Origin: Pseudomonas sp. UMAB-08
GTDB taxonomy: Bacteria > Pseudomonadota > Gammaproteobacteria > Pseudomonadales > Pseudomonadaceae
Length of the DNA: 64,000 nucleotides
Direction of reading: 5' to 3'
Assembly (NCBI RefSeq): GCF_900095225.1
Contig: NZ_LT607416.1
Coordinates: forward strand, 62,001-126,000
The notes beneath the pieces were generated by a model. The model was not told the origin of the DNA and did not search any database. It saw only the letters and a list, made by a program, of their open reading frames with translations. Every line of letters starts with the position of its first letter. Within the stretch, counting starts at the first letter, position 1. Below, piece after piece: positions 1 through 9,553 of this stretch. Position numbers and translations under genes: made by a program.

Positions 1-418
1 CGTCTTTGCCCGCGAGGGTAAAGCCCAATACTTCGGCCTGGATGGGCGTGCAATACGGGAAACCCAGGTCGTGGATGGCATGCATCAGTTCGGGCGACAG
101 GTTGAAATCGTGAAAGCGGGTTTTGCCTTCCTGTGGCTCTACGACAAAGTCTTCGGGCTTCCAGGCGATGACCGGTGGTTTTGGCGCGCGTTCACGACGC
201 GGGCGCTCGGCCTTGGGTTGTTCGACTTTTGGGGATTCGATGTGCGTGTGCTGATCCTGGACAGGCGTGCTGGCAGGTACCGATTTTTTTGCGTTGTGTG
301 GCCGTTGATCGCCCTCGGTTGGGTCGATGGCAGCAGGCGAAGGAGCGATGGGGCTGGGCGCGAGCTGCTCAGCCTCGCTTTTACCGAACATCTTTTTGAG
401 TGCTCTGAGCACGGTCAT
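1..418 (-). CDS. rhlB: ATP-dependent RNA helicase RhlB, N-terminal part (cut by window edge)
   Basis: Only the first 139 codons lie in the window; the gene runs off the left edge. The reading frame opens [19 protein letters not shown], continues with a charged, proline-rich linker, and then enters the DEAD-box core with a recognisable Q-motif region ([13 protein letters not shown]). RhlB unwinds RNA and works with the RNA degradosome in gammaproteobacteria. The variable basic/proline-rich N-terminal extension before the helicase core is typical of pseudomonad RhlB. The start at 418 is a choice: a GTG at 412 and an ATG at 391 are in frame and none has a strong Shine-Dalgarno sequence. Identification rests on the Q motif and N-terminus, because the Walker and DEAD motifs lie outside the window. 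Confidence 0.85.
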   Translation of the reverse strand, partial: MTVLRALKKMFGKSEAEQLAPSPIAPSPAAIDPTEGDQRPHNAKKSVPASTPVQDQHTHIESPKVEQPKAERPRRERAPKPPVIAWKPEDFVVEPQEGKTRFHDFNLSPELMHAIHDLGFPYCTPIQAEVLGFTLAGKD

Positions 419-565
419 CTCGTCAATTGATTAAGGAATATACGACAGGCAGTGTAAAGCAAGAACCCGGCGCGGCGTAGTGCCATGCCAAATGCCCTAC
501 ACGACATGTCAAATCAGGGCTTCTCAGCGCGCTTCAGGTGGCATCTGTCCGCTCTGATTGAGCGA

Positions 566-1702
<1,137 letters not shown>

Positions 1703-2731
1703 ATGAAGATGTTGAAATCCACCCTGGCTGTACTGACGGCGGCCGCGGTTCTCGGCGTTAGCAGTTTTGCTCACGCAGGCGCCACCCTCGACGCCATTCA
1801 GAAAAAGGGTTTTGTTCAGTGCGGTGTCAGTGATGGCCTGCCAGGTTTTTCGGTTCCAGACTCGACAGGCAAGATCCTGGGGATTGACGCTGACGTTTGC
1901 CGCGCTGTCGCTGCTGCCGTCTTTGGTGACGCTACGAAGGTCAAGTTCAGCCAGTTGAACGCCAAAGAGCGCTTCACCGCGCTGCAATCGGGCGAAATCG
2001 ACGTGCTGTCGCGTAACACTACCTGGACCAGCTCCCGTGACGCGGGCATGGGCCTGGTGTTTGCCGGCGTGACGTACTACGACGGCGTTGGCTTTCTGGT
2101 AAACAAAAAGCTGGGTGTTAAAAGCGCCAAGGAACTGGATGGCGCGACCATCTGTATCCAGGCCGGTACTACGACTGAGCTGAACGTTTCCGACTTCTTC
2201 CGCGCCAACAAGCTTAAATACACCCCGATCACTTTCGACACCTCTGACGAAAGCGCCAAGTCGCTGGAAAGCGGTCGTTGCGACGTGCTGACCTCCGACA
2301 AATCGCAGCTGTTCGCACAGCGCAGCAAACTGGCGAGCCCAGGCGATTACGTGGTAATGCCTGAGACTATCTCCAAGGAGCCGCTGGGCCCTGTCGTGCG
2401 TAAAGGCGACGAAGACTGGTTCTCCATCGTCAAGTGGACCCTGTTCGCCATGGTCAACGCTGAAGAGATGGGCGTTACCTCGAAAAACGTTGTAGAAGAA
2501 GCCAAAGCCAGCAAAAACCCGGACGTTGCTCGTCTGCTCGGTACTGACGGTGAGTACGGCAAAGACCTGAAACTGCCGAAAGACTGGGTCGTACAGATCG
2601 TTAAACAGGTCGGTAACTACGGCGAAGTCTTTGAGAAGAACCTCGGACAAAGCACTCCGCTGAAGATCGACCGTGGTCTGAACGCGCTGTGGAACAACGG
2701 CGGCATTCAATACGCACCTCCAGTGCGCTGA
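1703..2731 (+). CDS. aapJ: General L-amino acid ABC transporter, periplasmic binding protein AapJ
   Basis: A 342-residue solute-binding protein with a Sec signal peptide (basic MKMLK, hydrophobic core, cleavage after SSFAHA near residue 25). The mature part begins with a family-3 binding-protein core (TLDAIQKKGFVQCGVSDGLPGFS) and contains FTALQSGEIDVLSRNTTWT, characteristic of AapJ. It captures a broad range of L-amino acids in the periplasm and hands them to AapQ/AapM. It is the first gene of aapJQMP. A strong ribosome site (CTGGAGG) supports the ATG at 1703. The product is probably made in excess of the membrane components. Confidence 0.96.
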   Translation: MKMLKSTLAVLTAAAVLGVSSFAHAGATLDAIQKKGFVQCGVSDGLPGFSVPDSTGKILGIDADVCRAVAAAVFGDATKVKFSQLNAKERFTALQSGEIDVLSRNTTWTSSRDAGMGLVFAGVTYYDGVGFLVNKKLGVKSAKELDGATICIQAGTTTELNVSDFFRANKLKYTPITFDTSDESAKSLESGRCDVLTSDKSQLFAQRSKLASPGDYVVMPETISKEPLGPVVRKGDEDWFSIVKWTLFAMVNAEEMGVTSKNVVEEAKASKNPDVARLLGTDGEYGKDLKLPKDWVVQIVKQVGNYGEVFEKNLGQSTPLKIDRGLNALWNNGGIQYAPPVR

Positions 2732-2801
2732 TAGGCCCTGCGCTCGGTAACCTTTAACCGTTACCGAGCGTTGTTCTGTTCCAATCTTCATGGGGCACTT
2801 C

Positions 2802-3983
2802 ATGCAAAATCAAATCGGCGCACCAAAGCAGAGGTTTTCCCTCAGCGATCCTAAAGTGCGTGCGTGGCTATTCCAGATCATCACGATTGGCGTGGTGGTC
2901 TTCATGGGTTGGTATCTGTTCGATAACACCCAGACAAACCTTCAGCATCGCGGCATCACGTCCGGGTTCGGCTTCCTTGATCGGAGCGCCGGTTTCGGCA
3001 TTGCTCAACATTTGATCGATTACACCGAGTCCGACACGTATGCGCGGGTGTTCGTCATCGGTCTGCTCAACACCTTGCTGGTGACGGTCATCGGTGTCGT
3101 GCTGGCGACGCTGCTGGGCTTCATCGTTGGTGTTGCCCGGTTGTCGCCTAACTGGATGATCAGCAAGCTGGCCACGGTTTACGTCGAGGTTTTCCGTAAT
3201 ATCCCGCCGTTGCTGCAAATTCTGTTCTGGTACTTCGCCGTCTTCCTGACCATGCCGGGTCCGCGCGGCAGCCATAACATCGGCGGTATGTTCTTTTTCA
3301 GCAATCGCGGCCTGAACATGCCGGGCGCCACCGTGACCGACGCGTTTTGGCCGTTCCTGGGCAGCGTGGTGGTGGCTGTCGTCGCTGTCATTCTGATGGT
3401 CCGCTGGGCCAACAAACGCTTCGAAGCCACCGGCGTGCCGTTCCACAAGTTCTGGGCTGGCCTGGTCTTGATGGTGGTGATTCCGGCGCTGTGCGTTCTG
3501 ATATCGGGCAATCCGCTGCACTGGGAAATGCCGGAGCTCAAAGGCTTCAACTTCGTCGGCGGCTGGGTAATGATCCCGGAACTGCTGGCCCTGACCATCG
3601 CCTTGACGGTGTACACGGCGGCGTTTATCGCCGAAATCGTGCGTTCCGGGATCAAGTCGGTGAGCCACGGTCAGACCGAGGCTGCACGCTCGCTGGGCCT
3701 GCGCCCTGGCCCGACCCTGCGCAAGGTCATCATCCCGCAAGCCCTGCGGGTGATCATTCCACCGTTGACCAGCCAATACCTGAACCTGGCGAAGAACTCT
3801 TCGCTGGCGGCCGGTATCGGTTACCCGGAAATGGTCTCGTTGTTTGCTGGCACGGTGCTCAATCAGACCGGTCAGGCTATCGAGGTGATTGCGATCACCA
3901 TGAGCGTTTACCTGGCGATCAGTATCAGCATTTCGCTGCTGATGAACTGGTACAACAAGCGCATTGCGCTGATCGAGCGGTGA
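2802..3983 (+). CDS. aapQ: Amino acid ABC transporter permease AapQ
   Basis: Inner-membrane permease of the general L-amino acid transporter, 393 residues from the ATG at 2802. An ATG four codons earlier is less well placed relative to the GGGGC ribosome site. The N-terminal helix (AWLFQIITIGVVVFMGWYLF) is followed by a long periplasmic segment, then the HisM-type permease core. The EAA loop, which contacts AapP, is visible as GQTEAARSLGLRPGPTLRKV. The length near 400 residues, longer than usual His/Glu permeases, is typical of Aap. It lies 70 bases after aapJ and 10 bases before aapM. Confidence 0.95.
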   Translation: MQNQIGAPKQRFSLSDPKVRAWLFQIITIGVVVFMGWYLFDNTQTNLQHRGITSGFGFLDRSAGFGIAQHLIDYTESDTYARVFVIGLLNTLLVTVIGVVLATLLGFIVGVARLSPNWMISKLATVYVEVFRNIPPLLQILFWYFAVFLTMPGPRGSHNIGGMFFFSNRGLNMPGATVTDAFWPFLGSVVVAVVAVILMVRWANKRFEATGVPFHKFWAGLVLMVVIPALCVLISGNPLHWEMPELKGFNFVGGWVMIPELLALTIALTVYTAAFIAEIVRSGIKSVSHGQTEAARSLGLRPGPTLRKVIIPQALRVIIPPLTSQYLNLAKNSSLAAGIGYPEMVSLFAGTVLNQTGQAIEVIAITMSVYLAISISISLLMNWYNKRIALIER

Positions 3984-3993
3984 GGAAAAGCGC

Positions 3994-5091
3994 ATGACAA
4001 CCCATACTTTCAAACCCGACATGCCACCCCCCAAGCTAAGCGTGGGTGTCGTGGCGTGGATGCGGGCCAACCTGTTCTCCAGTTGGCTCAATACCCTGCT
4101 GACGCTGTTTGCTTTCTATCTGGTCTGGTTGATCGTTCCGCCCTTATTGGGATGGACGATTTTCGATGCCAACTGGGTCGGTACTACCCGCGCCGACTGC
4201 ACCAAGGCCGGTGCATGCTGGGTGTTCATCGAGCAACGTTTCGGCCAGTTCATGTACGGCTACTACCCGGTCGAACTGCGCTGGCGCATTGACCTGACCG
4301 TGTTGTTGGCGGTTATCGGTGCGGCGCCCTTGTTTATCTCGAAGTTCCCACGCAAGGCCGTTTACGGGCTGTGCTTTCTGGTGATCTACCCGACCGTGGC
4401 GTATTTCCTGATGCACGGCGGCACTTTCGGCCTGGCCAACGTGGCGACCAGCCAATGGGGCGGCTTGATGCTGACCCTGGTGATCGCCACCGTAGGCATC
4501 GCCGGCGCTCTGCCACTGGGTATTGTGCTGGCCTTGGGTCGACGTTCGAAAATGCCGGCGGTGCGTGTGGTCTGCGTGACGTTCATCGAGTTCTGGCGCG
4601 GCGTTCCGTTGATTACCGTGCTGTTCATGTCCTCGGTGATGTTGCCGTTGTTCCTGCCCGAAGGCATGAGCTTCGACAAGTTGCTACGGGCCTTGATCGG
4701 GGTGATTCTGTTCCAGTCGGCCTACGTGGCTGAAGTGGTGCGCGGTGGTTTGCAGGCCATCCCCAAAGGGCAGTACGAAGCGGCCGCTGCCATGGGCCTG
4801 GGTTACTGGCGCAGCATGGGCCTGGTGATTCTGCCGCAAGCGTTGAAACTGGTGATTCCGGGCATCGTGAACACCTTTATCGCCCTGTTCAAGGACACCA
4901 GTCTGGTGATCATCATTGGCCTGTTCGACCTGCTCAACAGCGTCAAACAAGCCGCCGCCGACCCGAAATGGCTCGGTATGGCCACCGAAGGCTATGTCTT
5001 CGCGGCCCTGGTGTTCTGGATCTTCTGTTTCGGCATGTCCCGCTACTCCATGCATTTGGAGCGTAAGTTGGACACAGGCCACAAGCGTTAG
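3994..5091 (+). CDS. aapM: Amino acid ABC transporter permease AapM
   Basis: Second inner-membrane permease of the Aap transporter, 365 residues. The N-terminal region carries extra hydrophobic segments. The C-terminal half is the HisM-type permease domain, with an EAA loop at [20 protein letters not shown]. It would pair with AapQ to form the channel and be energised by AapP. The start at 3994 follows GAGGAAAAGCGC, a good ribosome site, and aapP begins 10 bases after the stop. The sequence and operon position identify it clearly. Confidence 0.95.
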   Translation: MTTHTFKPDMPPPKLSVGVVAWMRANLFSSWLNTLLTLFAFYLVWLIVPPLLGWTIFDANWVGTTRADCTKAGACWVFIEQRFGQFMYGYYPVELRWRIDLTVLLAVIGAAPLFISKFPRKAVYGLCFLVIYPTVAYFLMHGGTFGLANVATSQWGGLMLTLVIATVGIAGALPLGIVLALGRRSKMPAVRVVCVTFIEFWRGVPLITVLFMSSVMLPLFLPEGMSFDKLLRALIGVILFQSAYVAEVVRGGLQAIPKGQYEAAAAMGLGYWRSMGLVILPQALKLVIPGIVNTFIALFKDTSLVIIIGLFDLLNSVKQAAADPKWLGMATEGYVFAALVFWIFCFGMSRYSMHLERKLDTGHKR

Positions 5092-5101
5092 GAGTTTTGT
5101 G

Positions 5102-5866
5102 ATGAGTGAAGCGATCAAACAGCCTCTGGGCGCCGAAGGCATGATCCAGATGCAGGGCGTGCACAAGTGGTACGGCCAGTTCCACGTGTTGAAAGACATC
5201 AACCTGAACGTCCGGCAGGGCGAGCGTATCGTATTGTGCGGACCTTCGGGGTCGGGCAAGTCGACCACGATCCGCTGTCTCAACCGTCTGGAAGAGCACC
5301 AGCAGGGTCGCATCATCGTCGACGGCACCGAGTTGACCAACGATCTCAAGCAGATCGAAGCGATCCGGCGTGAAGTGGGCATGGTGTTCCAGCACTTCAA
5401 TCTGTTCCCGCACCTGACCATCTTGCAGAACTGCACGCTGGCGCCGATGTGGGTGCGCAAGATGCCTAAGCGCAAGGCTGAAGAAATCGCCATGCATTAC
5501 CTGGAGCGGGTGCGGATTCCAGAGCAGGCGCATAAATACCCTGGCCAGCTCTCCGGTGGTCAGCAGCAGCGTGTGGCGATTGCCCGCGCCCTGTGCATGA
5601 AGCCGAAAATCATGCTGTTCGATGAGCCGACCTCGGCCCTCGATCCAGAAATGGTCAAGGAAGTGCTCGACACCATGGTCAGCCTCGCCGAAGACGGTAT
5701 GACCATGCTCTGCGTAACCCACGAAATGGGCTTTGCCCGTACCGTGGCGAACCGGGTGATCTTCATGGACAAGGGTGAAATCGTCGAAGAGGCCGCGCCA
5801 AACGACTTCTTTGATAATCCACAAAGCGACCGCACCAAGTTGTTCCTTAGCCAGATTTTGCATTGA
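5102..5866 (+). CDS. aapP: Amino acid ABC transporter ATP-binding protein AapP
   Basis: A 254-residue ABC ATPase. Walker A GPSGSGKS is at 47-54, the Q-loop at [10 protein letters not shown], the signature LSGGQ at 150-154, Walker B IMLFDE at 170-175, the D-loop SALD follows, and the H-loop is in CVTHEMGF. It hydrolyses ATP on the cytoplasmic face to drive uptake through AapQ/AapM. The frame is open farther upstream, but the ATG at 5102 follows TAGGAG and gives the conserved [10 protein letters not shown] start. It is the last gene of the operon and is followed by a hairpin terminator. Confidence 0.96.
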   Translation: MSEAIKQPLGAEGMIQMQGVHKWYGQFHVLKDINLNVRQGERIVLCGPSGSGKSTTIRCLNRLEEHQQGRIIVDGTELTNDLKQIEAIRREVGMVFQHFNLFPHLTILQNCTLAPMWVRKMPKRKAEEIAMHYLERVRIPEQAHKYPGQLSGGQQQRVAIARALCMKPKIMLFDEPTSALDPEMVKEVLDTMVSLAEDGMTMLCVTHEMGFARTVANRVIFMDKGEIVEEAAPNDFFDNPQSDRTKLFLSQILH

Positions 5867-5888
5867 TTTGGTGACAGGCGGCATAAAG

Positions 5889-5917
5889 AAGCCCGGGCTT
5901 TGGTCCGGGTTTTTTTA
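5889..5917 (+). terminator. Rho-independent terminator of aapJQMP
   Basis: The arms AAGCCCGG and CCGGGTTT pair around a short loop and are followed by a run of T residues. The hairpin starts 23 bases after the aapP stop. Confidence 0.85.
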
Positions 5918-5949
5918 TGGCTGTTGCATTTCCCCAAGGAGCGTGTCGA

Positions 5950-6525
5950 TTACAAAATCCCAAGGTCCCTCATGCCCATGAGAGTAATGACACTGAAACC
6001 CCACAAGCAAAGCCCCAGCAGCATCCACGCGTAGTTAAGCAGCGTAAATCTGGCATTGCTCTCACCCCGTGAATCATCCTCCAGATAATTGATGGCCCGT
6101 TGCGCGCCGATCAGCAGGTAGGTCTCGGCACATAGCAAGACCAGGGACACCGCCGCGCTCAGCCCGAAGCCGGCAAGCAGACCCTGGCCCATCCCAATCA
6201 AGGTCAACCCCATCAGAGCAATAGCACGAAATTTGGGAAACCAGGCCAAATGACAACCGGAACGTTCAATACCTTGATTGATTCGTTGAAAAAGCACATA
6301 CACAAAAAATATATTAAATAATCCTCTGGCACCTGGCCAAATACTGGCACCCGTCGAGTCCTTATAAATCTTCCAGTTTTTATATGACCAGTAAACATAA
6401 TAAAGCCCGGACGTCATGATGAACATTATGGCTAGCTTTGTTATCGATACGACGAAAAAAGCCGACTCGTCCTCTTGAGTGACTTCCAGTGCGGACTGCG
6501 GCGTAGCATAGGGATTGGCAGACAT
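5950..6525 (-). CDS. Hypothetical multi-pass membrane protein
   Basis: A 191-residue protein starting MSANPYATPQS with a polar N-terminus, then hydrophobic segments near 24-45, 68-84, 102-135 and 165-185. The second part (SGLYYVYWSYKNWKIYK) resembles the DUF4234-like membrane proteins common in pseudomonads. A very good ribosome site, AAGGAGG, precedes the ATG at 6525. It lies convergently to aapP, downstream of the low-GC effector cassette and on the same strand. It does not resemble the three small membrane proteins of that cassette, so I do not include it in the cassette. Function unknown. Confidence 0.7.
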   Translation of the reverse strand: MSANPYATPQSALEVTQEDESAFFVVSITKLAIMFIMTSGLYYVYWSYKNWKIYKDSTGASIWPGARGLFNIFFVYVLFQRINQGIERSGCHLAWFPKFRAIALMGLTLIGMGQGLLAGFGLSAAVSLVLLCAETYLLIGAQRAINYLEDDSRGESNARFTLLNYAWMLLGLCLWGFSVITLMGMRDLGIL

Positions 6526-6658
6526 CGAACCTCCTTGATATTTTTTGACTAGCGCGATAATTAACGCCCACGCTTAATACCACCCGGCCAAATCCCTGAA
6601 AGCCGGCCTGTTCCTTTATTTATGTAAGAAATTTCCGAGTAGGCCGGACCCAAACCAT

Positions 6659-6686
6659 CGTAGGAGACAGACTTGTCTGCGAAGGC
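6659..6686. repeat. Single REP-like palindrome remnant
   Basis: The stretch CGTAGGAGACAGACTTGTCT, followed by GCGAAGG, resembles the pseudomonad REP pattern (GTAGGAGC-palindrome-GCGA). It sits in the gap between the last cassette gene and the 191-residue membrane protein. Confidence 0.5.
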
Positions 6687-6747
6687 CATTCCGCGCGGGA
6701 TACCAGACGGAACTCGGCGCCTGATTTTCTCAGGTGTACATCGAATC

Positions 6748-7086
6748 CTATCCCGGAGGAATATCGACGCGCATCGGCGGGCGTACTCTTCGTAAGAACC
6801 ATTTTCTTCTTACATCAGGGACAGGAAATGAAGCGGCATGGGCATACTTCATGAAAAATGATAGCCGGCCGATAATAGAATTATCTAGCTTTCCTACGAA
6901 CGGCAGAACTCCCGTTGTTGAGAAGGGAAGGTGGATATATACAAAAATATAAATGTAAAAAACAACCAGAATGAGTTTTTCTTTGGAAAATTTCATATCG
7001 GAAAAGGCGTGCACCGCCCACAGCGTGGGTAGGTAGAAAATGAAGGTAAGTAAGGGGAATAGACCGTAGGTGATCATGGTATTCAT
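6748..7086 (-). CDS. Small membrane protein, putative T6SS immunity paralogue 3
   Basis: A 112-residue protein with three hydrophobic segments (about 7-29, 36-55 and 70-88). It shares a clear motif with the upstream 249-residue protein: GVLPFVGKLDNSIIGRLSFFM here against GYIPFLGTKDNSIIGWLSVF there, followed by P-V-P in both. It is therefore a paralogue of the N-terminal module, lacking the last two helices of the longer copy. Its tail RRVRPPMRVDIPPG looks unrelated and may mark a truncation. The ATG overlaps the upstream stop by four bases (ATGA). From position I infer an immunity role against the DUF4225 effector; sequence alone does not prove it. Confidence 0.65.
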   Translation of the reverse strand: MNTMITYGLFPLLTFIFYLPTLWAVHAFSDMKFSKEKLILVVFYIYIFVYIHLPFSTTGVLPFVGKLDNSIIGRLSFFMKYAHAASFPVPDVRRKWFLRRVRPPMRVDIPPG

Positions 7087-7832
7087 TTTGGCTTTGTGTG
7101 GTCGCCGTTCTTGCCGGACGCAAGTTTGTTGTTGAGAATCTTACGTATATTTTTTCTCGGAACTGGAGGTTTCCATATATTCATGGGGTCGCGCTTTTTA
7201 TAGTCTGCTCGTGCCCCATAAACAGTAACCGATAGAATAATACTGAATACAGTAGCATAAATCACTCGCCGATAAACAGGTGTAAGGAAGAAGAACTCTG
7301 GCAAGGAAGTTACAACTATTACGGAGAAGAACGCGGCGCACGCGGGAATAATCAAGCATGAACCGACTATATAGATATACCTGTGACGGCGCGCGGTCGT
7401 TATTTTTCTGGTCGCGATGTCCTGCTTCACATCAATATCATTGACCGACCGAATTGCGTTGGCCCTTATAGGCAATAACCCATTTTTTATCCAGGGAACT
7501 GGGGTAGCGTAAGCGTACGCAATCAACATGAAAACTGAAAGCCACCCAATAATTGAGTTGTCCTTTGTCCCCAAAAACGGAATGTATCCGTCTTGAGCGA
7601 AGCGCCAGTGGGCACTCGCAAAAAATAAATTATATATGACGATGATAAAATACTTGATGAGAGAGCAACTTTTTTTGCCCAGTGCAGACTTGGCCCACAA
7701 TGATGTAAGGTAAAAAAGAATGGTGCAAAATGCGAAGCTTAAGTAGAAAGTTAAGTTATGCAACCGACCTTTCCCTCCGAATATTTCCAGTTTGCATACG
7801 GAATCCCACTCGATATTAGTGAAAAGCGACAA
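7083..7832 (-). CDS. Membrane protein, putative T6SS immunity paralogue 2
   Basis: A 249-residue protein with about five hydrophobic segments: three in the first 125 residues, matching the 112-residue neighbour, and two more near 153-178 and 189-208, followed by a very basic tail. The core motif is GYIPFLGTKDNSIIGWLSVF. No ATG or GTG lies before the first helix. A TTG at 7832 with AGAGAG eight bases upstream fits, so I use that start; it begins three bases after the preceding stop. Base composition is much lower in GC than the core genes. Role inferred from position: protection against the DUF4225 protein encoded upstream. Confidence 0.65.
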   Translation of the reverse strand: MSLFTNIEWDSVCKLEIFGGKGRLHNLTFYLSFAFCTILFYLTSLWAKSALGKKSCSLIKYFIIVIYNLFFASAHWRFAQDGYIPFLGTKDNSIIGWLSVFMLIAYAYATPVPWIKNGLLPIRANAIRSVNDIDVKQDIATRKITTARRHRYIYIVGSCLIIPACAAFFSVIVVTSLPEFFFLTPVYRRVIYATVFSIILSVTVYGARADYKKRDPMNIWKPPVPRKNIRKILNNKLASGKNGDHTKPK

Positions 7833-7835
7833 GGG

Positions 7836-8141
7836 CTAACTCTCTGAAAACCGCCATCTGAGCTTTGACTTATTGGGAAGCGCCAATGCATGAACACATA
7901 CACCGACCAATGCGATAGCCCCAATGAAAGGAAACTCTTGAAGTATGTCCGGCCGTTCCCCTAGGAATACAAAATAATCAGCCTTGATTATATCTAGGTA
8001 AGGCACAGCAAATACCCCATTAAAAACAATGCAGAAAAATAATTTTGTAGCGTTCAGGTTATTCCCGGAAAGGCATATTTTTAAATGGATAGCCCCGATG
8101 ATACCGCCGATGACTATTAGCGGGAAAATCCACGCAATCAT
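7836..8141 (-). CDS. Small membrane protein, putative T6SS immunity paralogue 1
   Basis: A 101-residue protein with three hydrophobic segments (1-24, 31-52 and 70-89). Its middle (DYFVFLGERPDILQEFPFIG) aligns, at lower similarity, with the FLG-x-x-D-x-I segment of the next two proteins, so I regard it as the most divergent member of a three-copy family. The ATG overlaps the effector stop codon (ATGA), implying coupled translation. The gene directly after an effector is the usual place for its cognate immunity gene. A multi-pass inner-membrane protein is what is expected against a toxin acting on the membrane from the periplasm. Confidence 0.7.
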   Translation of the reverse strand: MIAWIFPLIVIGGIIGAIHLKICLSGNNLNATKLFFCIVFNGVFAVPYLDIIKADYFVFLGERPDILQEFPFIGAIALVGVCVHALALPNKSKLRWRFSES

Positions 8142-8851
8142 TTTCCCGCCTCTTCATGTATTTGGCGCATTGTTTGTAAGTCTAAGTACGCCTCGAACGT
8201 AAGCGCAGTACCGCTCATCCGCTTATATGCCCTAACGTAGTCTGTTGGGATAGGTCTAAATAGCTTCCACGTACCTGGCTTTAAAAGCAGTCGACCAGCA
8301 CCAACTAGAGACAAACCTACATCAGACACGTAATAAGCGATATTACCTTCGCGAGGTCCGTAGTTTAAGCTTTTCGCAGCTACCTGGTACGCTTTCCTGG
8401 TCAGGCCTTCTGTATCGTTACGATCCTCAATAATATTCATCGTATTTTCATACATATTATTTGCTCCATGTACCATCAAGAGCGCACCGACGGTGAGGCA
8501 CATTGTGCCTACGGACACATAGCAGATTCCGGCGCCGGCTATGATCTGTGCGCCCCCACCGATAATGCCAGCGCTTTTTTGACCGAGTTCTAGTGATTGC
8601 CCCCACAGACTCTTCTGTTCTCCTCCAATCTCCTTTAATCCTTGTTCGGCACTCTTCCTCCCCTCCACAACATCCCTGACAATCCCCCGCGCGTAATACG
8701 CAACCTCACGGTTGAATTGAATTCGAAGCATTCCATCTTTAATGTGTAATGCCGACACCGAGCACGCTTGGCTCGCCAGTACACCCGCCGCATGGGTGAC
8801 TCTTGAGTAATCATCGCTGCTTGGTTTTTGCTTCTTGTTTATTTGCTCCAT
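8138..8851 (-). CDS. DUF4225 protein, putative type VI secretion effector
   Basis: A 237-residue protein recognised as DUF4225-type by the segment YYARGIVRDVVEGRKSAEQG (residues 52-71) and the following LGQKSAGIIGGGAQIIAGAG. Residues 94-135 are hydrophobic and glycine-rich with repeated GxxxG-like spacing, and a second such patch lies at 171-190; both could enter a membrane. There is no signal peptide. The start overlaps the hcp stop by 13 bases in the -1 frame, and the stop overlaps the next ATG by four. Known: DUF4225 has no agreed activity that I can name. Inferred: an Hcp-delivered, probably membrane-disrupting toxin neutralised by the membrane proteins encoded just downstream. Confidence 0.75.
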   Translation of the reverse strand: MEQINKKQKPSSDDYSRVTHAAGVLASQACSVSALHIKDGMLRIQFNREVAYYARGIVRDVVEGRKSAEQGLKEIGGEQKSLWGQSLELGQKSAGIIGGGAQIIAGAGICYVSVGTMCLTVGALLMVHGANNMYENTMNIIEDRNDTEGLTRKAYQVAAKSLNYGPREGNIAYYVSDVGLSLVGAGRLLLKPGTWKLFRPIPTDYVRAYKRMSGTALTFEAYLDLQTMRQIHEEAGK

Positions 8852-9333
8852 GCCGAGTCATCCCAAGAGCTGTAACCGCTGGTATTTGCCAAATGATGCG
8901 TCCAGGTAATATCACGGTAGCGAATGGCAATTTGTTCTTCAGGTTCTGCGTCATTTTCCGAGATGGCATGGGGCATGCTCATGATCTGATTGGCGATCAG
9001 GCAGCCTTTTAATTTTACGGTAAAGAATTTTTCTTGTGTGCCAAACTTCGAGACTCGGTAGAAGGTCAGTTCGCAGTCTACAACTTCCCTATTGGCTAGC
9101 GCTTGAGCCAATAGCGGGGTTGCCTTGTCAATGTTTTTGGTAATAACTATCGGTTGGTGTGTGGCGTGTCCGGAGTTTTCAATATTATGCATTCCGTGAA
9201 CGAACGACAGCACCATGATTTTATCAATATGCGCTGTCTGACACTTGTTGCCAATGGACTCTTGGCTTGAGCAGCCCGCTGAAATGAGGCCTTGCTGTTT
9301 TCCTGAGACAGTCATGTAACCATGGTTTGCCAT
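8839..9333 (-). CDS. hcp: Hcp-family type VI secretion protein
   Basis: A 164-residue Hcp (PF05638-type) beginning MANHGYMTVSGKQQGLISAG, with the family segment HQPIVITKNIDKATPLLAQA in the middle. Hcp forms hexameric rings that stack as the inner tube of the type VI apparatus and can carry effectors in the ring. GGAGGT lies seven bases before the ATG at 9333, which is why I prefer it to an ATG five codons upstream. No tss structural genes occur in the window, so this is an orphan hcp that would rely on an apparatus encoded elsewhere. It overlaps the DUF4225 gene. Confidence 0.9.
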   Translation of the reverse strand: MANHGYMTVSGKQQGLISAGCSSQESIGNKCQTAHIDKIMVLSFVHGMHNIENSGHATHQPIVITKNIDKATPLLAQALANREVVDCELTFYRVSKFGTQEKFFTVKLKGCLIANQIMSMPHAISENDAEPEEQIAIRYRDITWTHHLANTSGYSSWDDSAWSK

Positions 9334-9553
9334 TGAATGAACCTCCATTTAAATTGCCGACAATTATATTCCGAAGGTTTTGGGGGGGGATGTAGGACGT
9401 TTCTGAATTTCATATATTTATGCGCGATGGCGGTATATCTGACACGCCGCGTTAAGGGATTCGAAGGCAAGCCCACAGATTGACCAACCTTGTGTTCTCT
9501 GTCGTTCTCCAACAGGATGCCCGGTCTGATCCAGAACCTGACCAGAGAATCAA

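Noticed and set aside
8839..8851. Programmed -1 frameshift producing an Hcp-DUF4225 fusion
   Set aside because: The overlap is in the right frame, but AGC-AAA-TAA has no slippery heptamer and the DUF4225 gene has its own ATG; coupled re-initiation is simpler.
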